Source of the DNA: DASRHT01 sp035650355
GTDB taxonomy: Bacteria; Chloroflexota; Ktedonobacteria; Ktedonobacterales; Ktedonobacteraceae
Direction of reading: 5' to 3'
DNA: 64,000 nucleotides
Assembly (NCBI GenBank): GCA_035650355.1
Contig: DASRHT010000089.1
Span: 65,940-129,939 of the forward strand
Shown here: positions 44,196 to 52,610 of the stretch, in pieces
How the letters are laid out: each line of letters begins with the position of its first letter
Numbering within the stretch: the stretch's first letter is position 1
The notes under the pieces: generated by a model
What the model was told of the DNA's origin: nothing
The model's database searches: none
The model's input: the letters and a program-made list of their open reading frames with translations, nothing else
Made by a program: the position numbers and the translations under genes

Positions 44196-45512
44196 GTGGG
44201 TATTCAACTTACCGCCGACCAGGTGCTAACGATGGCTCCCGATGCCAGCTCTTCCGCCGCAGGAAAGAAGCTGGCGAACGCCAAAAACTGGAAGAACCTG
44301 GGGCAAAGCCCGGAGGCGCTCTGGGGGGAGTGCCAGGGCAGCGCGCTCTACCAGGTGCGCGTAGACCTCTCTTCCCTGACCATCCAATGTAGCTGCCCCA
44401 GCCGTAAACTTCCCTGCAAACATGGACTTGGCTTGCTGCTGCTCGCCGTTACCACTCCTTCTACCGTTCCCACAACCGAGCCGCCGGAATGGATTACGGC
44501 CTGGCTGGAGAAACGCGCGGCTACCAACAAACGTAAAGAGGCAAAAACGGAGGCAAAAGAGCCTGCCAACGGCGAATCAACGGCGGCGCAGAAAAAAACG
44601 GCTGAGAAACGCCTCTCTCAAGTAACAATGGGGATAGATCGGCTCGATCTCTGGCTTAACGATATTGTACGCAATGGGCTGGGCAAGCTGGAGACCCAAC
44701 CGGCAAAGTTCTGGGCCAGCCAGAAGGCATTGATGGAGGACGCCCAGGCCAAAGGACTGGCTAACCGCATCGCACGTATGGCTGATATTCCCAATTCCTC
44801 ACCCGATTGGCCCGAAAAACTGCTCGCTCACCTGGGACAACTGGCGCTGCTGACTCAGGCTTTTCGTGGGCTCGACCAGCTCGATCCCGCGCTGCAAGAG
44901 GACGTGCGTCAGTTGATTGGCTGGTCGCTGAAAGAGGATGAAGTAATCGCTCGTGGCGAGAAGGTGACGGACAACTGGCTGATCGTGGGACAGACGACCG
45001 TAGACGAAGATCGCGGACGTTCCCAGCGCACCTGGCTACTCGGAGCTACCAGCAAACGGCAGGCGCTGCTGCTGCAATTCTCCTTCGCGGGCGCTGCCTT
45101 CGCCGAACAGTATCCTATCGGCATCCAGCAAATCGCCGATCTCGCTTTCTGGCCCGGCGCGGCTCCTCAGCGAGCGATCCTGACGGCGCGTCGGGGCAAT
45201 GTGAGCGCGATTACGGAGCCTCTCCCCGCAGCGGAAACCATCGAGGATTTTTTCGCGGAGGTGGCCACAACGCTGGCCCTTCAGCCCTGGCGTGACCGCT
45301 TCCTCTGCACGTTGCACAACGTTATCCCGGCCTGCACCGGGGATCAATGGTATATCTGCGATAGTAGTCATCAAATGCTGCCTTTGGCGGAGGAACACTG
45401 GAAACTGATGGCGCTCGCCGGCGGCAATCCAGTTGATTTTGTCGGCGAGTGGGATGGTGAGGCGCTTTTACCGCTCGCTATTCTGGCGGATCATAAATAT
45501 TACGCATTGTAA
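44196..45512 (+). CDS. SWIM zinc-finger protein of the MoxR/VWA gene set
   Basis: A 438-aa cytosolic protein. The SWIM motif CxC-x6-CxH is complete (C65, C67, C74, H76), followed by a Glu/Lys/Ala-rich linker (about 105-140) and a mixed alpha/beta C-terminal region without recognised fold. SWIM fingers bind zinc and take part in protein or DNA contacts. It is the first of three closely packed genes (9- and 3-bp gaps) and belongs with the DUF5682 and VWA genes at 52.6-56.1 kb, a gene set often found together in Actinobacteria and Chloroflexota. GTG 44196 follows GGGGG at good spacing. The role is unknown. Confidence 0.85.
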   Translation: MGIQLTADQVLTMAPDASSSAAGKKLANAKNWKNLGQSPEALWGECQGSALYQVRVDLSSLTIQCSCPSRKLPCKHGLGLLLLAVTTPSTVPTTEPPEWITAWLEKRAATNKRKEAKTEAKEPANGESTAAQKKTAEKRLSQVTMGIDRLDLWLNDIVRNGLGKLETQPAKFWASQKALMEDAQAKGLANRIARMADIPNSSPDWPEKLLAHLGQLALLTQAFRGLDQLDPALQEDVRQLIGWSLKEDEVIARGEKVTDNWLIVGQTTVDEDRGRSQRTWLLGATSKRQALLLQFSFAGAAFAEQYPIGIQQIADLAFWPGAAPQRAILTARRGNVSAITEPLPAAETIEDFFAEVATTLALQPWRDRFLCTLHNVIPACTGDQWYICDSSHQMLPLAEEHWKLMALAGGNPVDFVGEWDGEALLPLAILADHKYYAL

Positions 45513-45521
45513 GAGGTTTGG

Positions 45522-47045
45522 ATGGATACTATTGTCACAATGGCGATTGTCGGCACGGGCCAGCTTGGCAGTAAAGATGTGGCAACAGCAACGCCTGTTG
45601 ATGCGCTCGCCACCCGGATTCCCGCTGACGATGCCGAGCGCAAATTGCTCCTCACGGCTGGCGCGTGGAGCATCTACCGTCAGGCGGGGCGACAGACAAG
45701 GCCCGCCCCGGAGGCTCCGCGGCCAGCCGCTCAGGAAAGCCTGCATGCATGCTCACCGGCAGCGACGAATTTGCTGGAGAGCCTGTTGCAGAAGGAACAC
45801 GATGAAGTGCTGCCGGAGGCATTGCAGCGCCTCAAGCAGCTTGGACAGCGCCTCCCATACGAACTATTGCCTCAGGCGCTGGCCTATGGCGCGCAGTCAA
45901 AAGATATACGAGCGGCGCTGATACCGGTAATCGGCGAGCGCGGGCGCTGGCTCGGTCAGCTCAATTCTGGCTGGTCATGGGTGGCACAGTTTCTAGCCGG
46001 AGATACCTTACCTGACGATGCCGAAACCATCTGGCAGGAAGGAACGGTCGGTCAACGCAGCGCGATTTTACATCAATTACGCGCAATTGATCCGGCAAAA
46101 GCACGCGACTGGCTCAACGAGGTATGGAAGCAGGAGAAAGCCGAAGCGCGAAACAAATTCCTCTCCGCCTTCAAGGTCGGGCTTTCCGCCGCGGATGAAG
46201 AGTTTCTGGAAAAGGCGCTTGACGACCGCAGCGAAGGCGTGCGCACCACGGCGGCGGAACTGCTGGCGCGCATCCCCACATCGGCCCTGGCTCAACGCAT
46301 GCTGGCGCGGGCCGATGCCATCCTGACCTACGATGGCACATTCAAGATGAAAGAGCCAAAAGAGGTTGATAAAAGCTGGCAACGCGACGGAATTGCTGTT
46401 GCCCCTAAGGGCAGCAAAGACAAAAGCTGGTACCAAACACAGGTACTTTCGCTCATCTCCCCCATCCACTGGGAAGAACGCTTTGCCGCCACCCCGGAAG
46501 CACTTATAGAAGCCGCAAAAAGGCATAAACAGAAAAACGATATCTTGCTCTGCTGGTCATACGCTGCCACGCTCCATCAAACAACATCGTGGGCACTGCC
46601 GCTCTGGCAATGGCTCTGTGAACATCGTGACCGTGGAGTCATACGCGAGATGTATGCCTCCGACATACACGAGGCATTAGTGCGCTTAATTCCTCAATCT
46701 GAAATAGAACGCTATCTCCTGCAATACCCGGCTGATAGCGGGCAATGGCAAAACGCTCTGCCCACTATGACAGGTTTATGGAGTCAGGAACTCGGAGAGT
46801 ACTATCTCCAGAGCCTGAGAAGCGTCGCCGCCTCGCTCATAGATAATCCATCGCATGTCCATTCATGGAATGCGACACTTACCTGCGCAGCCCATTTACT
46901 ACCACCGAGTTGCTTTGCATTAGCACTGGAACCTCTGGGATTACCGCAGGACGAGCATCGGCAATTCTATTACTGGCAGAGCCTGCTCAATACATTTACT
47001 GAACTGGTACGCACACGAAAACGCATTTCAGAGGAGATTATATAA
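45522..47045 (+). CDS. DUF5691-type protein of the MoxR/VWA gene set
   Basis: A 507-aa, largely helical protein that fits the DUF5691 family by position and pattern (ALATRIPADDAERKLLLTAGAW near the N-terminus; HEAT-like helices LPQALAYGAQSKDIRAALIPVIGERGRWLG; EGVRTTAAELLARIP). The HEAT-like repeats suggest a scaffold that holds client or partner proteins. It is placed between the SWIM and MoxR genes with gaps of 9 and 3 bp, so it should be translated in step with them. No enzymatic motif seen. Confidence 0.8.
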   Translation: MDTIVTMAIVGTGQLGSKDVATATPVDALATRIPADDAERKLLLTAGAWSIYRQAGRQTRPAPEAPRPAAQESLHACSPAATNLLESLLQKEHDEVLPEALQRLKQLGQRLPYELLPQALAYGAQSKDIRAALIPVIGERGRWLGQLNSGWSWVAQFLAGDTLPDDAETIWQEGTVGQRSAILHQLRAIDPAKARDWLNEVWKQEKAEARNKFLSAFKVGLSAADEEFLEKALDDRSEGVRTTAAELLARIPTSALAQRMLARADAILTYDGTFKMKEPKEVDKSWQRDGIAVAPKGSKDKSWYQTQVLSLISPIHWEERFAATPEALIEAAKRHKQKNDILLCWSYAATLHQTTSWALPLWQWLCEHRDRGVIREMYASDIHEALVRLIPQSEIERYLLQYPADSGQWQNALPTMTGLWSQELGEYYLQSLRSVAASLIDNPSHVHSWNATLTCAAHLLPPSCFALALEPLGLPQDEHRQFYYWQSLLNTFTELVRTRKRISEEII

Positions 47046-47048
47046 CCA

Positions 47049-48215
47049 ATGACATCAAACGGATCGCCAAAAAAGCCTGCAATTACTACTACCGCCAAAA
47101 GCGACGCTCCATCCATCAATGCCGTTTTGCGCCAGCATGCCGAGCAGCAGTTCGCGGAAGAGCTGGCTGCCTTAGCCAAAGAGGACAGTCGCCAGCGTCC
47201 ACCCAACTGGGCGCTCTCCCCCTGGGCCGTGCGTACCTACCTGATGGGCGGCACCCTCTCCAGCGGCTTCGTCGTCTCGCCCAAATATATCGGCAATCCT
47301 CGCCTGATCGAAATCGCCGTCGCGACCCTGGCAACCGACCGCGCGCTGCTGCTCTACGGCATTCCGGGGACAGCCAAAAGCTGGGTTAGCGAACATCTAG
47401 CCGCAGCAATCTCCGGCAACTCAACCCTGCTGATTCAGGGGACCGCAGGCACAGACGAGAGCGCGATCCGCTATGGCTGGAATTACGCTCGCTTACTGGT
47501 GGAAGGTCCATCGCCTGCTGCCCTGGTGGTGAGCCCGATGATGAACGCGATGGAGGAAGGCAAAATCGCCCGCATCGAGGAGTTGACGCGCATACCGAGC
47601 GAGGTACAGGATACGCTTATCACCATCCTCTCCGAGAAGACGCTGCCGATCCCCGAACTCAATACCGAGGTGCAGGCGCGTAAAGGCTTTAACCTGATCG
47701 CCACCGCCAATAACCGCGATAAGGGCGTGAACGAGCTTTCCAGCGCCATGATGCGCCGCTTCAATACGGTTATTCTCCCTGTGCCCGATAGCATGGATGA
47801 AGAGGTCGAGATTGTTGATCGGCGCGTTGCTAGCCTGGGACAGGTGCTCGAACTGCCCGCCGAGAAGCCCGCCTTAGAAGAAATTCGTCGCGTGGTGACG
47901 GTCTTCCGCGAGCTGCGCAACGGCGTTACTACCGACGGGAAAACAAAAGTGAAGTCGCCCAGTGGCACGCTTTCCACCGCCGAAGCGATCTCGGTGATCA
48001 ACAACGGCCTGGCGATGGCCGGCTATTACGGCGATGGCACGCTCAAAGCTGCCGATCTGGCGGCGGGCCTGACCGGGGCCATCGTAAAAGATCCGGTGCA
48101 GGATCGCGTGGTGTGGCTGGAATACTTGCAAACGGTGGTGAAAGAGCGCGACGGATGGAAAGACTTATATCGCGCGTGTCAGGAGGTACTAACACCTGTG
48201 AACAGAGGCGAGTAG
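47049..48215 (+). CDS. MoxR-type AAA+ ATPase
   Basis: A 388-aa AAA+ ATPase of the MoxR group. Walker A is GIPGTAKS (104-111), the presumed Walker B is ARIEEL, then the sensor-1 stretch FNLIATANNRDKGVNELSSAMMRRFN with the arginine finger pair, and a C-terminal lid. MoxR ATPases act with VWA-domain proteins as chaperones that mature or insert cofactors into enzyme complexes (as RavA with ViaA). The likely partner is the VWA protein at 54910. It follows the DUF5691 gene by 3 bp. Confidence 0.92.
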   Translation: MTSNGSPKKPAITTTAKSDAPSINAVLRQHAEQQFAEELAALAKEDSRQRPPNWALSPWAVRTYLMGGTLSSGFVVSPKYIGNPRLIEIAVATLATDRALLLYGIPGTAKSWVSEHLAAAISGNSTLLIQGTAGTDESAIRYGWNYARLLVEGPSPAALVVSPMMNAMEEGKIARIEELTRIPSEVQDTLITILSEKTLPIPELNTEVQARKGFNLIATANNRDKGVNELSSAMMRRFNTVILPVPDSMDEEVEIVDRRVASLGQVLELPAEKPALEEIRRVVTVFRELRNGVTTDGKTKVKSPSGTLSTAEAISVINNGLAMAGYYGDGTLKAADLAAGLTGAIVKDPVQDRVVWLEYLQTVVKERDGWKDLYRACQEVLTPVNRGE

Positions 48216-48332
48216 GTGATCTCAATCTCTTTGCCGGGAAAGCCGCTTTTGCCGTATTCATCATTTTCCGAAAAATAAGTAAACACAACTTCCGGGCAAG
48301 GCAGGTGAATCCTGCCACTGCCCCAAAAAGTG

Positions 48333-50657
48333 CTATTGTACGGCGGTCACTTGAAACGAGGTGACCGTCTGAATAGCGCCATATTGCAACACCGAACGCA
48401 AGCCACAATATCCCATCTGAAACGTGCTATCGGTGACTGTGAGTTGCCAGTTGGATGACTCAGACTGGCCTGCGACCCAGGCTCTCACAGAGAGTGTGGA
48501 GTTGACCAGGCGGAAACGCAGCGTATAGGCCGTGTTGGCAGATGCCGTAAATGGGACGCTCCCAAGAGTAGAGACTACGCCATTCAGCTTTTTCTGCAGC
48601 ACCAGCGTGCTCCCAGTAAGCTCAGCCTTATACCAATTATTGGCATCGACCCAATGCAGGATGACTCCTATATTCGAGATGGTGAAGTTGGTGATCGAAC
48701 TGGTCGCTACCACCTCAGCATTCTGGACCACCGGTCCCAAGAGCGCATTGTAAGCCCCGTTGCCAGAGATCTGGCCCATATTGTTCACAATAGAGAAAGC
48801 AGGACTAGTGTTCGCGTCGCTTTGCCAAGCATGCCCATCCGAGGCTGTTCCCCAAGAGGCCTGGTTAGCTCGTTGGAACGTATCCCGCGCCAGTACGCTC
48901 CCCATGACCAGGTCCCGGGCGATATTATAGACATCCGGTGTCCCCAGCCCGGTTGCCAGGCTATAGGTGCCCGTAGCAGGATAGTAGAGGTTATTGCCAG
49001 TGCTGATGCTATGGTACGCAGGATACGCCTGCTGTGCAGTAGCGAGCGCATAGAGCAACGGGTTGACCAGCCCGAGAGGAGCTTTGCCTTGCGAGAGCAA
49101 ATACTGATTGATCAGCGCCGTACTGGCCGCCAGTAATGGAGCCGCCGCGCTCGTTCCGCCAACCGTGAGCCACCCGGCGGAGGGGCAGCCCGCAAGTGAC
49201 ACGGTACAATAGACCGAGTAACCGGGGGTTGGATCGGCATCCGCTGAAATATCCGGCACCTCCCGGTCTCCATTACTAGAGGAATTTTGCACCCCTGGAC
49301 CGCTCTGCCAGCCCGGCATCTGCCAGGTACTGCTGAGACCACCACCACTCCCCGCTCCCCTGGGACCATGCAACCTATCAAGTGGATTCGACCAGACCGA
49401 CTCGCTCTTGTAAGAACCGTCGGCGTTTACCGTCAACGTGGTCCCTCCCACACTGGTGACATTAGGATCACTCGCAGGATAGTCCACAGCCAAATTCGTA
49501 TCCTGGCAATCATAGGCTCCAGCGTCTCCAGAGGCCGCAAAAAAAGACATCCCCTGGACAGCCCCTTGCGCAAAAATCGTATTAAGCGTCTGCATATTGG
49601 CACTGCCAGTCACCGCTTCACACGCTCCCCAGCTCATGCTCACAATCGACGTGTGGTTATCGGTCACAATACGATTGACCGTATCATTGAACCCCTGAGC
49701 GGTATTGGGGCCTTCATAAATGAGCTGGTGAGCATGGGGCGCGACTGCCGCCGCCACCTCCATATCTAGTTCCACTTCGAGAGCATTCGAGCCTGGGGCA
49801 CCGCTATAGCCATCTACCAGCGTCGTAGAGGCGTTGATGGGACCGAGATTATAGGCGCTTGCATACTGCTCGACATCGCTGAGCTGATACCCATCCAGTT
49901 CAAGGAAAGCGATGGACTGGTGATCACCAGAGATGTTGCTCTGCTGCAATGGCGCAATATCGTAGGCGGCAGCCAGACCTTGCGGACTAAAACCGTTCCC
50001 TCCCACTTTCGGAGTATCCGTATGCATGACGTGATGCGCATGAAAATGAACGCTGCTATCTAACCCGCTTAACGACGCAACAAAAGGGCGGAGCTTCGAC
50101 GGGATTTGCGGCTGCGTTGCATTGGCAGAGAAGGTCTCTTTCCCCACCTGGTAATCGTTCATCTGTACATGAAATGCCTGCTGAACCTGTGAAACCGTGC
50201 CAACCACGTCGATGAGTACGTTATTAGATGCGACACTTTTAACGACCAATCCCTGGCTTTGCAAAAACTGTGTGACCTGTTGTACCTGGTTGGCAGTAGG
50301 AGCAAAACGCTCTTTGAATTGCTCAGGCGTCAAAAAGTGTCGATAGAGCGGCGATGTGGGATTGCGAACAGCCAATACCAGGTTGCTCAGTTCCTGCCAG
50401 TTGCGCGGTTGCAATCCAACAGTGAGAGCGAGAGGCTGATCGAGACGAGTTGGCCGCATATACTGGGCTCGATGCACCAGAGGCGCAGCCTGATCACTTA
50501 TAGGAACAAACGGACCACCAGCGGACGCATCGTTCATCGCGGCAAACGAGCTTGTAGTCTGGTCTCTCTCCAAAAGATATGTGGTGAGTAGACTAGTCCC
50601 TACCACGACGAACATGATCATGACCGCAACAAATGTCCGTGCCAGATTCCATCGCAT
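48333..50657 (-). CDS. Secreted S53 (kumamolisin/sedolisin) peptidase with C-terminal jelly-roll-like domain
   Basis: A 774-aa exported protein from ATG 50657 (GGGAGGG upstream; an earlier start at 50750 has none). The N-terminal signal anchor (ARTFVAVMIMFVVVGTSLL) is followed by the S53 propeptide (about 50-205; HFLTPEQFKERFAP). The catalytic domain comes next: Glu and Asp of the triad lie in ALEVELDMEVAAAVAP, the nucleophile in VGGTSAAAPLLAAS. Family members are acid-active serine-carboxyl peptidases. After about residue 590 comes a beta-rich domain (DTFQRANQASWGTAS, then ISNIGVILHWVDANNWYKAEL) like the concanavalin-like modules that bind sugars. It is convergent with the MoxR gene and interrupts the MoxR/VWA set. 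Confidence 0.93.
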   Translation of the reverse strand: MRWNLARTFVAVMIMFVVVGTSLLTTYLLERDQTTSSFAAMNDASAGGPFVPISDQAAPLVHRAQYMRPTRLDQPLALTVGLQPRNWQELSNLVLAVRNPTSPLYRHFLTPEQFKERFAPTANQVQQVTQFLQSQGLVVKSVASNNVLIDVVGTVSQVQQAFHVQMNDYQVGKETFSANATQPQIPSKLRPFVASLSGLDSSVHFHAHHVMHTDTPKVGGNGFSPQGLAAAYDIAPLQQSNISGDHQSIAFLELDGYQLSDVEQYASAYNLGPINASTTLVDGYSGAPGSNALEVELDMEVAAAVAPHAHQLIYEGPNTAQGFNDTVNRIVTDNHTSIVSMSWGACEAVTGSANMQTLNTIFAQGAVQGMSFFAASGDAGAYDCQDTNLAVDYPASDPNVTSVGGTTLTVNADGSYKSESVWSNPLDRLHGPRGAGSGGGLSSTWQMPGWQSGPGVQNSSSNGDREVPDISADADPTPGYSVYCTVSLAGCPSAGWLTVGGTSAAAPLLAASTALINQYLLSQGKAPLGLVNPLLYALATAQQAYPAYHSISTGNNLYYPATGTYSLATGLGTPDVYNIARDLVMGSVLARDTFQRANQASWGTASDGHAWQSDANTSPAFSIVNNMGQISGNGAYNALLGPVVQNAEVVATSSITNFTISNIGVILHWVDANNWYKAELTGSTLVLQKKLNGVVSTLGSVPFTASANTAYTLRFRLVNSTLSVRAWVAGQSESSNWQLTVTDSTFQMGYCGLRSVLQYGAIQTVTSFQVTAVQ

Positions 50658-51148
50658 ACTATTCCCTCCCAAAACGACAAACGTTCCTTGAAAAACGTCG
50701 ATTTTACAGAATAAAAAAGTGGTAAACTGAGTTCGAGAGTGCAGATGCATATACTAAAATATAGAGGTATCAATGTCGATAGATAAAAAATATTATGTAA
50801 AAATAGTAGTATGCAAATTAGTTAGAGCGAAATAGACTATCAATCAGTGTATTTCTCTATAAGCAGTTCTACTTCTCATGACGGGCTTGCGAAAAGTTTG
50901 TAACATCCATAATCGTCAATGGAGTACTATTTGACGCTCCATTACAATGAACCACACTGCCGTATTTTTTATGTAAAGATCCATCACCTTCAACACCATC
51001 AAGGAAAGAACTCCAGTCGTTTGCCTCTGGGATAGAAAAGGACAAAGACACTGTGAAAGCTGGCTTAATCTGGTCAGTCAACAAGGGTATGGTTGAGGGT
51101 CATGTGACCAAATTGAAATTGGTCACAATACATCTCTTTCCAGCATGC
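50658..51148. other. Intergenic stretch with a weak minus-strand frame
   Basis: Upstream of the S53 gene the sequence is AT-rich and probably holds its promoter (50658-50868). A 71-codon minus-strand frame (TTG at 51084 to 50869) encodes a hydrophilic segment with no family match or good start; it may be a relic. A palindrome GTGACCAA/TTGGTCAC (51104-51126) lies just before the next gene's end. Confidence 0.4.
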
Positions 51149-51970
51149 TTAACTCTTGCAAGACGACGGTGTATATGGGGGAAAGTAGGTCCAACTAAAT
51201 GGCTTCGCTGGTAAGCGAGAAAGAGGTGTCACATGGAAATTGGTAAAAAGGATATCGGTATCGGTCGTGGCTGCTCCAGGAGAAGCAAATAATGCAAGTT
51301 GTCCGGCAGAGGTATCCTGAGATGTATATGGGTCCAGGCATGTGGTGATAAATGCTTGATTGATATAAAACGAGAGCGAAGGGTTTTCCATGACCACAGC
51401 CAGGTCGTAGCATGGCACATTGGAACTCTGATTGAGGATTGATGGTGTGGTCCAATTGATCAGCGTTTGACCGGAGTACGAGAGTTTATATCGTCTATTG
51501 GCATCCATTTCAAAAAAGAACCCTAGGCTTTGGAAAGGAAAGCGGAAGCCAATCCCCCCACTTCCTCCGCTTAAAATGCACATATTGAGCGTGATGATCC
51601 CGTTGTGATACAGAGACGAGGCGGCTCTTTTACAAACAGTCAACCCCTGGCTTCCCTGACTGGCAAGAAGGTGGTAGCCATTTGGCTTGAAGACGCATGA
51701 AGGAGTACGTTGCCAGAAAGATCTTGCAGTTGGATCTCCTAACATATCGGAACCAGAAGGCTGCGAAGGAAGCCCCGGCCCAAACCCCTCTGGATAGGCA
51801 ATATGGAGCGTTACTTCAGCACCAACAAGCAGCACGAGCAGCACGACGCTGCTGGTAATGATGAGTGGCCGCAGTGGAGGTTTCTTCAGAAGAAACACGA
51901 CAATTGTGGCTACAGTCGTAGCCACAGTAATAAGTGTTCCGAGAAGAGCAAAGAAGAACGAAACATCCAT
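51149..51970 (-). CDS. Membrane-anchored hypothetical protein with extracytoplasmic beta-rich domain
   Basis: A 273-aa protein with two N-terminal membrane helices (ALLGTLITVATTVATIVVFLL and PLIITSSVVLLVLLVGAEV), so the C-terminal ~200 residues should lie outside. That domain (SFWQRTPSCVFKPNGYHLLAS, FFFEMDANRRYKLSYSGQ, DLAVVMENPSLSFYINQAF) has the strand pattern of a concanavalin/LamG-like or DUF1080-like jelly roll with several cysteines that could form disulfides. It resembles the tail of the S53 peptidase in type. No enzyme motif. It lies in the same strand group as the S53 gene. Confidence 0.65.
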   Translation of the reverse strand: MDVSFFFALLGTLITVATTVATIVVFLLKKPPLRPLIITSSVVLLVLLVGAEVTLHIAYPEGFGPGLPSQPSGSDMLGDPTARSFWQRTPSCVFKPNGYHLLASQGSQGLTVCKRAASSLYHNGIITLNMCILSGGSGGIGFRFPFQSLGFFFEMDANRRYKLSYSGQTLINWTTPSILNQSSNVPCYDLAVVMENPSLSFYINQAFITTCLDPYTSQDTSAGQLALFASPGAATTDTDILFTNFHVTPLSRLPAKPFSWTYFPPYTPSSCKS

Positions 51971-52078
51971 AGAGCCAATATTCCTATCACAACCATTGCC
52001 TTTTTGGCTACACTTGAGGTCTTATACTCCGCAAGTTGCAGTGTATCATAAATTCGGAACAGACAGCAACTGATGCAA

Positions 52079-52264
52079 AACATGTTTCCAGGACTTCGCA
52101 AAAGTTGTCTTTTCATTCTGAACGGCTCGCAAGCGAGCCGTTGGGGAGAGGAAGGTGCTGGCTGTGGGCTGTGCCCACTGCCAGCACCTTCCTCTCCCTG
52201 TGAGCGCCTTTGGCGCGAGCAGTCAGAGCGTGCAGCGACTTTGGCGAAGCCCTGAACATGTTTC
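52079..52264. mobile_element. Palindromic MITE-like insertion with 10-bp target duplication
   Basis: The element is 52089-52254 (166 bp), with ends CAGGACTTCGCAAAAGTTG and CGACTTTGGCGAAGCCCTG (inverted, 3 differences in 19) and a perfect 10-bp duplication AACATGTTTC (52079-52088 and 52255-52264). Its core is an almost perfect palindrome with 25-26 bp arms centred near 52171. It matches the older element at 24682-25007 in reverse orientation. The rest of 51971-52610 holds no gene; an AT-rich part near 52470-52550 may be the DUF5682 promoter. Confidence 0.82.
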
Positions 52265-52610
52265 AAACAGGCGCTTCAAGAGCCCTTCTACCCTCGCGCA
52301 TTCATTGCTCAAAAACTTTTTGCCCATTGGACGTGATTGTGGAGAAAAAATGTACGAGTGAACCTCTACCTCAGCAAGAGAGCCGACTCGGGAAGGGGGA
52401 AAAAGCTCTGGAGAGCGGCCACACTTACCTTGATCAAACGGCCAGGTTCCTCGAACCGACCACCGGAGTAATGACAATAAAAAAGAATGTAGTATTATCT
52501 GAACAACGAACAATGATGGATTTCGATAGACGCCTCATCCGAGGCGTTGCTATATGAAAGGGAAAACGTTATGTATACAGGTGTTAAATCCTTCCAGGAG
52601 GTACTCTAAC

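Noticed and set aside
50869..51084. 71-codon minus-strand ORF as a gene
   Set aside because: TTG start, no ribosome site and no recognisable domain; noted only within the intergenic entry.
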